From [Leptolyngbya] sp. JSC-1 (GTDB taxonomy: Bacteria > Cyanobacteriota > Cyanobacteriia > Elainellales > Elainellaceae): a DNA stretch of 64,000 nucleotides. The position numbers and the translations under genes were made by a program. A model generated the notes under the pieces. That model was not told the DNA's origin and searched no databases. It was given only the letters and a program-made list of their open reading frames with translations. This document shows positions 8,295-17,686 of this stretch, in pieces (position 1 is the first letter of the stretch; every line of letters begins with the position of its first letter). The stretch spans positions 2,109,145 through 2,173,144 of the forward strand of contig KL662191.1 of NCBI GenBank assembly GCA_000733415.1, in the 5' to 3' direction.

Positions 8295-11200
8295 ATGTCT
8301 TCAGAGTTCTCCACTGGCCTTACCGGGTCAGAAAAGCCGGACCTTTACACCACAGCTGATGCTCAAACGCTCACGGTCAAACGAGCCGCGACTCAGTCCT
8401 CAAATGCTCAAGCCTCTAACGCCAGTAACGGCCAAGCCTCTGCTGCATTCGTGACCAAACCAGCTAACCAGCAGGGCAAGCAATTTCAGCACCGGCACAT
8501 TGGGCCGCGACCCACTGACATCCAGGAAATGCTGGCGCTGCTTGGGTATGATTCGCTGGAAGCATTGATTGATCAAGCGGTTCCAGCTGCAATTCGCCTC
8601 AAGCAACCGCTGCAGATTGGGGAAGGACGCTCGGAGTATGAACTGTTGCAACAACTGAAGGCCATTGCTGCCCAAAACCAGATTTACCGTTCCTACATCG
8701 GCATGGGGTATGCCAACTGCATCACTCCAGCCGTGATTCAACGCAATATTCTGGAAAACCCAGGCTGGTACACCCAGTACACACCTTATCAGCCCGAAAT
8801 TGCCCAGGGTCGCCTCGAAGCCCTGCTCAACTTCCAGACGATGGTGATGGATTTGACGGGCATGGAAATTGCCAATGCTTCACTGCTCGATGAAGGCACT
8901 GCCGCTGCCGAAGCCATGACTATGAGCTATGGGTTGACCAAGGGGAACGCTAAAACTTTCTGGGTTTCCGCCGCCTGTCATCCCCAAACCATCGATGTAG
9001 TTCGCACTCGCGCGATTCCGCTGGGAATTCAGGTTGTAGTCGGCGATCATCGCACGGCTGAATTTGACGATTCGGTGTTTGGCGTACTGCTGCAATATCC
9101 GGCCACCGATGGTGCCATTTACGCTTATGAAGCGGTGGTGGAACAGGCTCATCACGCTGGTGCTTTGGTGACAGTGGCTGCTGACCTGCTCAGCCTGACG
9201 CTGTTGAAGCCTCCTGGAGAATTTGGGGCCGATATCGTGGTGGGCAATACGCAACGGTTTGGCGTGCCCCTGGGCTATGGTGGACCTCATGCTGCCTACT
9301 TTGCGACGCGAGAAGCCTACAAGCGCCAAATTCCCGGCAGATTGGTGGGCGTTTCAAAAGATGCAGCTGGGCGACCGGCTCTGCGGCTAGCTCTCCAAAC
9401 CCGCGAACAGCATATTCGTCGTGATAAGGCCACGAGCAACATCTGTACAGCTCAGGTGCTGCTGGCGATCATGGCGAGCATGTATGCGGTCTATCATGGC
9501 CCAGAAGGACTGCGGCAGATTGCGGCTGAGACTCATCGCCTTACGGTATCGTTAGCCGCAGGCTTGCAGGGGTTGGGCTATTCAATTGGAACCGATGCCT
9601 TTTTCGATACGCTACGAGTTGAGGTAGGCAGTCAGCAGGCGGAAATCCTCGATCGCGCTCTGGCTCGGCAGATGAACCTGCGGGCGATTGGCTCAGACGC
9701 AGTCGGCATTTCGCTCGACGAAACCACGACTGAAGCAGATGTGCAGGATTTGCTGGAAATCTTTGCGTTGCGCTCCAACGGTTCCCCGATGGGCCAGCAA
9801 ACTTTACAAACTTTAAACGGGCAGTCGGCAATTCCAGAGTCGCTGCAACGCACCTCAGCTTACCTGACTCATCCAATTTTCAACAGCTACCACTCGGAAA
9901 CTGAACTACTGCGCTATCTGTATCGTCTGCAAACCAAGGACTTGTCGCTGGCAACGGCGATGATTCCTTTGGGATCCTGCACCATGAAGCTGAACGCCAC
10001 ATCCGAAATGATCCCGGTGACCTGGCCAGAATTTGCCAATATTCACCCATTTGTGCCGCTCGATCAGGCTCAGGGCTATCAGACCATGTTCCGGCAGTTG
10101 GAGCAGTGGCTGGCCGAAATTACTGGCTTTGATGGCATCTCCCTCCAGCCCAATGCTGGCTCTCAGGGCGAATATGCTGGCCTGCTGGTGATTCGTCAGT
10201 ACCACGAGAAGCGGGGCGAAGGCCATCGCACGATCTGTCTGATTCCTGAGTCGGCCCACGGTACCAACCCGGCCAGCGCGGTGATGGCCGGGATGAAGGT
10301 AGTCCCCGTTGCCTGTGATGAAGCCGGCAATATCGATATTGCGGACCTGAAGGCCAAGGCCGAAAAGCACAAAGAGAATTTGGCAGCCCTAATGGTCACC
10401 TATCCTTCGACTCACGGAGTCTTCGAGGAGGGAATTCTAGAGATCTGCGAAATCGTCCATGCCAACGGTGGCCAAGTCTATATGGACGGAGCCAACATGA
10501 ATGCGCAAGTCGGACTTTGCCGTCCAGCCGACTTTGGTGCAGATGTCTGCCACCTCAATTTGCACAAAACTTTTTGTATTCCCCATGGCGGCGGTGGTCC
10601 GGGGATGGGGCCGATTGGCGTCAAGGCGCATCTCGTACCGTTCCTGCCGGGTCATGCCGTGGTGGATATGGGCGAGTCTGGCGACCAGATTGGCGCGGTA
10701 TCTGCGGCTCCCTGGGGCAGTGGGGCGATTCTGCCAATCTCCTGGATGTATATCGCCTTGATGGGCGGCGAAGGACTGACCGAAGCTACGAAGATTGCAA
10801 TCCTCAACGCTAACTACATCGCCAAACGCCTGGAAGGTCATTATCCGGTGCTCTACAAAGGCAAAAACGGTCTGGTGGCCCATGAGTGCATTCTGGATCT
10901 GCGTCAGTTCAAGAAGACTGCAGCGATTGAAGTGGATGACATCGCCAAGCGGTTAATTGATTATGGCTTCCATCCTCCCACCGTGTCTTGGCCGGTTGCC
11001 GGTACGATTATGGTGGAGCCGACCGAAAGCGAATCGAAGCAGGAGTTGGACCGCTTCTGTGACGCCATGATTGCCATCCGTGCAGAAATTCGAGAGATCG
11101 AGGCGGATCAAGTCGATCGGCAAAACAACCTGCTGAAGAATGCGCCCCACTCAGCCGCCAGCCTGCTCAGCGACCAATGGGACCGTCCCTACTCCCGCGA

Positions 11201-11330
11201 ACGCGCTGCCTACCCAACCCAGTGGACCCGCGACAGCAAATTCTGGGCTGCGGTGGACCGCATCGACAATGCCTACGGCGATCGCAATCTGGTCTGCGCC
11301 TGTCTGCCCATGGATGCCTACCAGGAATAG
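8295..11330 (+). CDS. gcvP: Glycine dehydrogenase (decarboxylating), P protein
   Basis: A 1,011-residue PLP enzyme that decarboxylates glycine and passes the aminomethyl group to lipoyl-GcvH. It is the single-chain form, with an N-terminal pseudo-subunit and a C-terminal catalytic half. The PLP lysine is Lys758 in LNLHKTFCIPHGGGGPGMGP. The family's conserved core begins at HRHIGPR near residue 67. The preceding ~65 residues are a low-complexity Ser/Ala/Thr/Asn/Gln-rich extension that most bacterial P proteins lack; no better downstream ATG before the core was seen. It works with gcvH upstream in photorespiratory glycine breakdown and one-carbon supply. Confidence 0.97.
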   Translation: MSSEFSTGLTGSEKPDLYTTADAQTLTVKRAATQSSNAQASNASNGQASAAFVTKPANQQGKQFQHRHIGPRPTDIQEMLALLGYDSLEALIDQAVPAAIRLKQPLQIGEGRSEYELLQQLKAIAAQNQIYRSYIGMGYANCITPAVIQRNILENPGWYTQYTPYQPEIAQGRLEALLNFQTMVMDLTGMEIANASLLDEGTAAAEAMTMSYGLTKGNAKTFWVSAACHPQTIDVVRTRAIPLGIQVVVGDHRTAEFDDSVFGVLLQYPATDGAIYAYEAVVEQAHHAGALVTVAADLLSLTLLKPPGEFGADIVVGNTQRFGVPLGYGGPHAAYFATREAYKRQIPGRLVGVSKDAAGRPALRLALQTREQHIRRDKATSNICTAQVLLAIMASMYAVYHGPEGLRQIAAETHRLTVSLAAGLQGLGYSIGTDAFFDTLRVEVGSQQAEILDRALARQMNLRAIGSDAVGISLDETTTEADVQDLLEIFALRSNGSPMGQQTLQTLNGQSAIPESLQRTSAYLTHPIFNSYHSETELLRYLYRLQTKDLSLATAMIPLGSCTMKLNATSEMIPVTWPEFANIHPFVPLDQAQGYQTMFRQLEQWLAEITGFDGISLQPNAGSQGEYAGLLVIRQYHEKRGEGHRTICLIPESAHGTNPASAVMAGMKVVPVACDEAGNIDIADLKAKAEKHKENLAALMVTYPSTHGVFEEGILEICEIVHANGGQVYMDGANMNAQVGLCRPADFGADVCHLNLHKTFCIPHGGGGPGMGPIGVKAHLVPFLPGHAVVDMGESGDQIGAVSAAPWGSGAILPISWMYIALMGGEGLTEATKIAILNANYIAKRLEGHYPVLYKGKNGLVAHECILDLRQFKKTAAIEVDDIAKRLIDYGFHPPTVSWPVAGTIMVEPTESESKQELDRFCDAMIAIRAEIREIEADQVDRQNNLLKNAPHSAASLLSDQWDRPYSRERAAYPTQWTRDSKFWAAVDRIDNAYGDRNLVCACLPMDAYQE

Positions 11331-11377
11331 TTTGAGCAAATGCTTTAATCGAATCGGCGTGCAAGGACAGTAACGGA

Positions 11378-12313
11378 GTGAAGACATCATCCACCGACTG
11401 GTGGCAGCAAACCTTTCCGAGCGGGCGCAAAACACTGACCATTCAGGACGCTAGCCAGCGCCAAGTCACCCTTGCCTATGGTGAAGCTGGGGTAGGGCAA
11501 CCCCTGTTCCTACTGCACGGCCTTGGCAGTTGGAGCTATAACTGGCGTCACAATGTCTACCCTTTGTCACAATACTTTCGAGTAATTTGCTTCGATGCAA
11601 AAGGCTATGGGTTTTCCCAAACGGCCTCTCCCCCCGAAGTGATCGGGCATCAGGTGATTGAGCTAGTGCGGGTGATCAATGCCTTAGCAGAGCCGCCAGT
11701 GACGCTTGTAGCTGAGTCGTTAGGGGCATTAGTTGCGCTGGCCGTAGCTCAGTCCTATCCCCAGTTAATTGAGCGGTTAGTGCTGATCAATGTGCCCATC
11801 TTTCCGCAAAAACTGCCGTCTTGGGGTATGGAAATTATCGCTGCGGTGCCTTTACCGCTGATCGAATGGCTCGACCAACAGCAGTTGATTCGACCATTTC
11901 AACCAATTGTGCAGTGGATGACTCAACTGGTGCGGCAGGAAGTTGTGTATGATCCTACTTCAATTAACGACGAAGAAATCCACTGGCTTACCTATCCCTA
12001 CCTGAATTTTCCCGGCACTTTTACCCAATTTGCCACTGACCTCCAGTTGGCGGCGCAAGAGATCGAACGTTGTCAACAGGGACGGCCCAATTGGATCAGC
12101 ACAATTCAGCAAAACCTCGCTAACGTCACCTGTCCGGTTTTGATTCTGTGGTCGGATTGTGATCGTTGGTTTCCACTGCAGGATGGTGAAAAACTGCGAG
12201 ACCAAATTCCGAGTGCTCAATTCCAAGTCATTCCCAACTGTGGCCATGTCGCCTCCAGCGGCAACCCAGCGGTCGTAAATGCGGCAATTTTGCAGTTTCT
12301 AAAGTCTGCCTGA
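11378..12313 (+). CDS. Alpha/beta-hydrolase fold protein
   Basis: A 311-residue alpha/beta hydrolase. It shows the oxyanion-region LLHGLGSWSYNW, the nucleophile elbow AESLGA (Ser), an acidic residue in WSDCDRWFP and the histidine in NCGHVASS. The GxSxG elbow is A-E-S-L-G here, a small deviation. Cyanobacterial homologues are annotated only as alpha/beta fold hydrolases, so the substrate is unknown. I used the GTG at 11378; a GGAG lies right against it rather than at ideal spacing, so the true start may differ by a few codons. It begins 47 bp after gcvP and may be read through from it, without a clear functional link. Confidence 0.8.
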   Translation: MKTSSTDWWQQTFPSGRKTLTIQDASQRQVTLAYGEAGVGQPLFLLHGLGSWSYNWRHNVYPLSQYFRVICFDAKGYGFSQTASPPEVIGHQVIELVRVINALAEPPVTLVAESLGALVALAVAQSYPQLIERLVLINVPIFPQKLPSWGMEIIAAVPLPLIEWLDQQQLIRPFQPIVQWMTQLVRQEVVYDPTSINDEEIHWLTYPYLNFPGTFTQFATDLQLAAQEIERCQQGRPNWISTIQQNLANVTCPVLILWSDCDRWFPLQDGEKLRDQIPSAQFQVIPNCGHVASSGNPAVVNAAILQFLKSA

Positions 12314-12337
12314 GAGCTATCTTGAGAGCTATCTTGA

Positions 12338-12374
12338 GAGCAGGTCAACCCAAGGATTGGGTCAACCCCTGCTC
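12338..12374. terminator. Bidirectional hairpin between converging genes
   Basis: GAGCAGG (12338-12344) pairs with CCTGCTC (12368-12374), and inside it ACCCAA pairs with TTGGGT. A second small hairpin GCGAA-GT-TTCGC follows at 12375-12386. The location between a plus-strand hydrolase and a minus-strand membrane gene fits a shared terminator, though no long T-run is present. Two direct copies of GAGAGCTATCTT precede it and two copies of ATAGGCCACAAACAA follow it. Confidence 0.5.
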
Positions 12375-12501
12375 GCGAAGTTTCGCTGATAAGGCATGAA
12401 ATAGGCCACAAACAAATAGGCCACAAACAAAAATGTAGAGGAGTGGGGAAAGCCCTCATATCCTCTACCTACACTCTTGAATACCCAAACCTGTAAACAG
12501 C

Positions 12502-12864
12502 CTAGAACGAATCCAAATCTAGCGCCTTTGAACCGCCCCGCTCCAGTTGACCCAAGATCACACCAAGCTGATACCAGACCAGCGCTCCGGTGAACACCGT
12601 CAGCAAGAACGAAACGCCGTAGGCAATCATGGTTGGGAAACCAAAGATGGCAATTCCCGATGCTAGAAAGACACAGACCCCTGCACAAATCCCTAGAAAG
12701 GGAATCAGCAGAGTGGCCCCTTGGAGCGTTGCCAGAGTTCGGGTCGAGCGATTTTTAGCCCATTCCTGCACCGACTGCTTCAGCTTAGTCTCAAACGCTA
12801 GACCCGATGTAATGCCGGCCAGCAGGCCAGCAATCAACATCACGTAGGGAGGATCATAATTCAC
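12502..12864 (-). CDS. Small membrane protein of unknown function
   Basis: A 120-residue protein with three hydrophobic segments, near residues 8-23, 50-72 and 76-102, and a short acidic tail. I do not recognise a named family; it has the look of a conserved cyanobacterial membrane protein. It starts 11 bp after the stop of the AarF-type kinase gene on the same strand, so the two are probably one transcript and it may assist that kinase at the membrane. Confidence 0.7.
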   Translation of the reverse strand: MNYDPPYVMLIAGLLAGITSGLAFETKLKQSVQEWAKNRSTRTLATLQGATLLIPFLGICAGVCVFLASGIAIFGFPTMIAYGVSFLLTVFTGALVWYQLGVILGQLERGGSKALDLDSF

Positions 12865-12875
12865 GAGATGGCTCC

Positions 12876-14609
12876 TTAACTGCGATAGTGCTCCGCACGG
12901 CCCGGAGGGCCATTAAACGAGAATGGCATAAATGGCGTTACTGAAGGCAGTAGAGCGCCCGTGCTTGAGAATCCAGTCAGGGCACCCAGGGCCGCACCAA
13001 TCAACTGACTTGGCTTGACATCATCTTTAATCAGATTCCACAGCCGCCGCACCTCTTCGGTATGCAGCCGGTCGTCTTCTACCAAAGCCAGGATCAACTG
13101 CCGCCGCAAGGGTTGACCTTCATCCGACAACAGGTATTGTAAGCCGAGTTGGGCCGTCGGCAAAATGTCGAATTTTGTATCAGACCGGGCAATGCGGATC
13201 AGGTTTTCCAGCCGCTGCCACTGGAATTTGCCATCTTTGAACAGCACCTCGATCAACCGCCGCCGCAGTTGGGGCGACTCACCAGTCAACAAGCGTCGCG
13301 CCACATAGGGATAGGCGATATCAATGATTTTGAAATCTGGATTGAGGCTGAGGGCCAAGCCTTCCTGGGTCACCAGCGAGCGGATAATCAGCGCAAACTT
13401 GGCCGGCAATCGGAACGGATAATCGTACATCACCTCCGCAAACTGATCGGTAATGGTTTTGAAGTTAAAGTCCCGCACGCTCTCACCCAACGCATTGCCG
13501 AGCACAGCTTCCAGGGCTGGTACGATCGGGCAAATGTCAGTGTCGGGTGTCAGGAAGCCCAGTTTGACAAAGTCTTTGGCCAGCTCGTGGTAGTCTTGGT
13601 TGACCAGATGTACGACCGCGTCCACCAGCGTTTCCTTGGTATCTTCGCTGAGCTGGTCCATCATGCCAAAGTCGATGTAGGCCATTTGCCCCGTAGGAGT
13701 AGCAAACAGGTTGCCGGGATGGGGATCGGCGTGGAAGAAGCCGTATTCCAGCAACTGCCGCAGCCCTGCCGTGACGCCAATTTCAATTAGGCGATTTTCG
13801 TCGAGATTAGACGCACGAATTTTGGGAATGTCGGTCAGCTTATAGCCATTGATCCACTCTAAAGTCAGCACATGCCGGTTGCTATAGCGCCAATAAATCA
13901 ACGGCACTTTGACGCTGGGGTCATTTTGGAAATTGGCGGCAAACTTTTCAGCATTGCGGCCTTCGTTGAGGTAATCGACTTCCTCAAATAGCTTGGTGCC
14001 AAATTCGTCCACAATCAGCGTCAGGTCGTGTCCTAAATTCAGCGGTAGCCAGGGAGTCATCCAGCTAGCCGCCCAGCGCAGCAAATAGAGGTCCAGGGTC
14101 AGCACCGGCAGCAGATTAGGCCGCTGAACTTTTACCGCCACTTCTTCCCCACTGCGGAGCCGGGCGCGATACACCTGCCCCAAACTCGCGGCAGCTACAG
14201 GCTCAGGCGAAATTTCGCTGTAGGTTTCTTCAATGCTGCGGTCCAGTTCCCGTTCGATGATCGCAAAGGCAATTGGCGTCGGAAAGGGGGGTAGCCGGTC
14301 TTGCAGCTTGGTCAGCTCATTGAGGAAATCCTTACGGACCAGATCGGGTCGGGTGGAAAGGGCTTGCCCAACTTTGATATAGGTTGGTCCCAAATGAGTC
14401 AACAGTTGCCGTAGCTGTGTGGCCCGCTTCAGCTTGTTGGCTTCAACCTGGTTGAACCATTCGTCCCACTTCAGGCTCAAAATGAACCCAGAGAACAACC
14501 AGATGATAGTTAGAGCACGCCAAATCGCTTGCCAAGGGCGATAGCGGTAGTATTGGCGAATAGCTTGCGGGTCGTAGCGCCGCATCTGGTCGAAGAAAGA
14601 TTGAGTCAC
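12876..14609 (-). CDS. ABC1/UbiB (AarF) family atypical kinase
   Basis: A 577-residue protein of the UbiB/ABC1 family, atypical kinases or ATPases that support isoprenoid-quinone metabolism (plastoquinone and tocopherol in plastids and cyanobacteria). Visible hallmarks are the KxGQ motif in YIKVGQALSTRPDLV, the Ala-rich loop AAASLGQVYRARL replacing the glycine loop, the lysine in VAVKVQRP, the ExD motif in FEEVDYLNEG, the catalytic HADPHPGN and the metal-binding YIDFGMMD. Hydrophobic stretches occur near residues 25-45 and at the C-terminus, suggesting membrane attachment. Cyanobacteria keep several paralogues, so the exact role is uncertain. It is the first gene of a probable two-gene unit. 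Confidence 0.93.
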   Translation of the reverse strand: MTQSFFDQMRRYDPQAIRQYYRYRPWQAIWRALTIIWLFSGFILSLKWDEWFNQVEANKLKRATQLRQLLTHLGPTYIKVGQALSTRPDLVRKDFLNELTKLQDRLPPFPTPIAFAIIERELDRSIEETYSEISPEPVAAASLGQVYRARLRSGEEVAVKVQRPNLLPVLTLDLYLLRWAASWMTPWLPLNLGHDLTLIVDEFGTKLFEEVDYLNEGRNAEKFAANFQNDPSVKVPLIYWRYSNRHVLTLEWINGYKLTDIPKIRASNLDENRLIEIGVTAGLRQLLEYGFFHADPHPGNLFATPTGQMAYIDFGMMDQLSEDTKETLVDAVVHLVNQDYHELAKDFVKLGFLTPDTDICPIVPALEAVLGNALGESVRDFNFKTITDQFAEVMYDYPFRLPAKFALIIRSLVTQEGLALSLNPDFKIIDIAYPYVARRLLTGESPQLRRRLIEVLFKDGKFQWQRLENLIRIARSDTKFDILPTAQLGLQYLLSDEGQPLRRQLILALVEDDRLHTEEVRRLWNLIKDDVKPSQLIGAALGALTGFSSTGALLPSVTPFMPFSFNGPPGRAEHYRS

Positions 14610-15302
14610 GTCTCCTACTGCCTCTCTAAATCGGATAGCTCCAAGATCTGCACAGGCGTTAATTGCATATCAAACTGTATTCAAACAGTTTCAGCATACT
14701 CGCACTGACTTACCCCTTGATTCGGGCAGTCTATGGAGGGCAGGAATCCGACCCAGTAAGAGTGCCCGCATTGTTATTTGGAGGTTAACTATAGTATAAG
14801 AAACTACAAATTTTTCTTGGCTATTTTCCAGGAAAAGTTAATTTTCATATCATCAGGAACCCACTAGGTAGAATTCCTTATTGACTATGATTCCATAAAA
14901 TCGAGGGTTTTGTCAGCAATCGATCAAATTTGGCTCACTTATATCCATACTTATATCCATTAAGAAACCAATAGAAACAATAAGGTTTATTAACTCGATA
15001 TTGAGAATTGCAAAAACTGCTCGCAACATTTGCTGCTGGGCTGCTTGGGCCACTCCCCAGATGCCCATAGCACGGTTACTGTTCTGGTTCAAATCCTGCT
15101 GACGCCAGAGGTTAAACGGACGGCTAGCTGCCCATTTCCTGTCGGACCTTCTATCGGACCTTAATGTTGGGATTACGCTGGCTTAAATCGACCTTGGTAA
15201 GTTCTCTCCAGGAGGATCTGTGCGCGTTAGACGTGACACAGAACTCAATCGCAGACAAGCGCTCAATTCCTGAGTTCCATTCCTACGAGAGCAGAACTAA
15301 AA
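14610..15302. other. 693-bp intergenic region between divergent kinase and phoX genes
   Basis: No coding frame stands out. The stretch 14780-15000 is AT-rich and promoter-like. Near phoX, a direct repeat TCGGACCTT occurs twice with a 12-bp period (about 15144-15164), followed by CTTAAT and CTTAAAT, loosely like the CTTAACCT-type half sites of cyanobacterial Pho boxes but not a clear match. PhoB control of phoX is expected from family knowledge, not shown here. Confidence 0.35.
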
Positions 15303-17528
15303 ATGGCAATTAAACGGAGACATTTCCTAGCATTTTTGGGCGCAGGTGCAGGTTCCTTAGCGCTCCAGCCTTTGATGCATCAAGGGCGAGATCAGATGAC
15401 TTCTCTATCGTTGAACGGCGAAGCTGCATTTGCTCAGACCGGCGGCGTCAGCTTCAAGCCTGTCCGAGGACCGATGCCTCTGCCAACCGATGGTTTAGAT
15501 CGACTCAAACAGCTCAGCGACTACAGCCAATACACGGTTGTAGATGATGTTGTGCTGCCGGAAGGCTATACCTATCAAGTGATTGCTGCCTGGGGCGATC
15601 CGGTAGGCGATTCCCGCTTTGGCTATAACAATGACTATTTATCCTTTGTAGAAACCGGCCCGAACGAAGGTTATCTTACGGTTAACTTTGAGTACATCAG
15701 CGCCCTTCCCTGGACCCAAACCTTCCAGCAGGTGATTGGCAAAGCGCTGCCCTTTGAGGCCGTAACAGCTGCGTTGGCAGCCGCAGGTGAAGATGGGTTA
15801 GATGTCTCCGCTCTACCCGACAGCGATCCCCTCAAGGCGCAAATCCAAGCAATTTGTAAAGAAGCCCTAATCGATTTGGGTATTGGTGTGATTTCTTTGC
15901 GCAAAGAGGCAAACGGCCAGTGGGTCCGCACCAACTCTGCTGCGGATCGGCGCATCACCGGCATTTCTGGTTTAGAAGATGGACGCTATTTGAAAGCAAC
16001 CGGACCTGCTGTTGCTGTGTTCCGCAAAACCCAGGGCATTGGCTACATCGATAATCTGGGTGAACAAATTATTGGCACCTTCAACAACTGTGCGGGTGGA
16101 ACAACCCCCTGGGGCACGGTTTTCAGTGCGGAGGAGAACTTCCAAAACTTTGTGCCGGAACCGGTCAACGCCGACGGAACCTCGATGCCCCCCGCCAAGA
16201 AGATGTTCTCAAGCAATGCCGAAGAAATTGTTGGGCTGGGAAATGCGTTTGGGTTAGCGGGCAACAAGTATGGCTGGATGGTAGAAGTCGATCCAGCTAA
16301 TCCCAGCGATTACGGCACTAAGCATACCTGGCTGGGCCGCTATCGTCATGAAGCCGTGGGCGTGCGTGCAGTAGCAGGGAAGAAGCTCGCTTTCTACTCT
16401 GGTTGCGATCGTCGCGGTGGGCATGTTTACAAATTCGTCAGCAGTGGCACGGTGAGCAACCCGACCGACAAAGCCAACTCGCGCCTGTTAGCAGATGGCA
16501 TGCTTTACGCGGCCAAGTTCAACCCCGACGGTACCGGGCGCTGGATTCCGCTGCAGGCAGATACGCCTGTCAATCCAGACCTGCCCAGTGTGCATATCGG
16601 CAAGATGATTCCGCTCCCCAATCCGGATCGGGCTGCCGGTGGTGTGGTGAAGGTAGAAGACGATGCGGCTGTCACAGCCTTTACCCAACAATTCAAGACC
16701 CTAGGGGACCTCTATCAGGGCACACCTGAGGAACTGCAGGGAGCGATCCTGATTGACGCTCACTATGCCGCCAACGCCGCTGGAGCCACCTGTACAGCGC
16801 GTCCAGAAGATACCGATGTCAATGCTAATGGCAGCCTATTCATCGCGTTTACCTCGGCCTCGGCCAGCAGCAGTGACGGTAGCCCTGACGCACGTGTGTT
16901 TAAAGGACCGGACGGAGAAGCCTATGAATACGGCTGGATCATGCGCTTAGATGAGGACGGCAACGATCCGGCGGCCATGACCTTTAAGTGGGAGATGTTT
17001 GCAACGGGCGGTGAACCGATGGAAGGCGGTTTGGGCTTTGCCAACCCAGACAACCTGGAATTTGATGCCAAGGGCAATCTTTGGATGGTCACCGATATGT
17101 CGAGCGACAAACACAACAAAGCGATTCCCAGCCGCATTGATGCAGAGGGCAAGCCCGTAAGCCAGTCTGACCTGCGCGGTTTGTTTGGCAATAATTCCGT
17201 TTGGTATCTACCTACTTCTGGCCCAAATGCGGGTGAAGCCTATTTGTTTGGGTTTGGTCCAATGGATTCAGAAATGACCGGACCATTTTTCAGCCGTGAC
17301 CAGAAGACGCTGTTTTTGGCCGCTCAGCACCCGGGTGAAGTGGGCGGCGTTCGCAAAGACATGGCATCGGAGACTCGTCAATACGCCATGAAGACGGTGG
17401 ACGGTCAAGAATTTATTCAAACCCGCGAGGTGCCGATTGGCTCGAACTGGCCCGGCAAAGGTGCGAATCAACCGCCCAAACCTGCCGTTGTGGCCATTTA
17501 CCGGATGGATGGCGGGCTATTGGCCTGA
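15303..17528 (+). CDS. phoX: PhoX-type alkaline phosphatase, Tat-exported
   Basis: A 741-residue protein of the PhoX (DUF839) family, calcium/iron-dependent phosphatases that release phosphate from organic esters outside the cytoplasm. The N-terminus is a twin-arginine signal (KRRHFLAFLGAGAGSLAL). Family segments include TFNNCAGGTTPWGTVFSAEENF-like residues around 260, GRYRHEAVGV, CDRRGGHVYKFVS and, near the C-terminus, ARVFKGPDGEAYEYGWIM and FDAKGNLWMVTD, which supply metal ligands in known PhoX. The ATG at 15303 starts the Tat signal. Normally induced by phosphate starvation. A 14-bp-stem hairpin at 17614 follows as terminator. It is monocistronic. Confidence 0.9.
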   Translation: MAIKRRHFLAFLGAGAGSLALQPLMHQGRDQMTSLSLNGEAAFAQTGGVSFKPVRGPMPLPTDGLDRLKQLSDYSQYTVVDDVVLPEGYTYQVIAAWGDPVGDSRFGYNNDYLSFVETGPNEGYLTVNFEYISALPWTQTFQQVIGKALPFEAVTAALAAAGEDGLDVSALPDSDPLKAQIQAICKEALIDLGIGVISLRKEANGQWVRTNSAADRRITGISGLEDGRYLKATGPAVAVFRKTQGIGYIDNLGEQIIGTFNNCAGGTTPWGTVFSAEENFQNFVPEPVNADGTSMPPAKKMFSSNAEEIVGLGNAFGLAGNKYGWMVEVDPANPSDYGTKHTWLGRYRHEAVGVRAVAGKKLAFYSGCDRRGGHVYKFVSSGTVSNPTDKANSRLLADGMLYAAKFNPDGTGRWIPLQADTPVNPDLPSVHIGKMIPLPNPDRAAGGVVKVEDDAAVTAFTQQFKTLGDLYQGTPEELQGAILIDAHYAANAAGATCTARPEDTDVNANGSLFIAFTSASASSSDGSPDARVFKGPDGEAYEYGWIMRLDEDGNDPAAMTFKWEMFATGGEPMEGGLGFANPDNLEFDAKGNLWMVTDMSSDKHNKAIPSRIDAEGKPVSQSDLRGLFGNNSVWYLPTSGPNAGEAYLFGFGPMDSEMTGPFFSRDQKTLFLAAQHPGEVGGVRKDMASETRQYAMKTVDGQEFIQTREVPIGSNWPGKGANQPPKPAVVAIYRMDGGLLA

Positions 17529-17613
17529 GCGATTGTGAGTCGATAGGCGGCTATTGGTTGATCGAAACTAGAGCCATCTCGCGTCAAAAGACTAGGGTAA
17601 ATTAGGCAAAATT

Positions 17614-17654
17614 CAGGAGTCGGAATTCAGCAAACCTGGAAATTCTGACTCCTG
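17614..17654. terminator. Strong hairpin between converging phoX and methyltransferase genes
   Basis: CAGGAGTCGGAATT (17614-17627) pairs with AATTCTGACTCCTG (17641-17654) with one mismatch and a 13-nt loop, followed by a short T-rich stretch. It would terminate transcription from both sides. The GGAGTC(A/G) unit also occurs in the heptamer repeats at 31766-31800. Confidence 0.7.
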
Positions 17655-17686
17655 ATTGCTTTATCTACTTGGAACAAGCTTGACCT

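Noticed and set aside
13149..13790. 213-codon plus-strand open frame inside the AarF-type kinase gene
   Set aside because: It is antisense to a gene with complete UbiB motifs, and its translation shows no family motif or start context.
15040..15115. tRNA-like TTCAAATCC motif before phoX
   Set aside because: The flanking T-stem does not pair and no acceptor or anticodon stem could be assembled.
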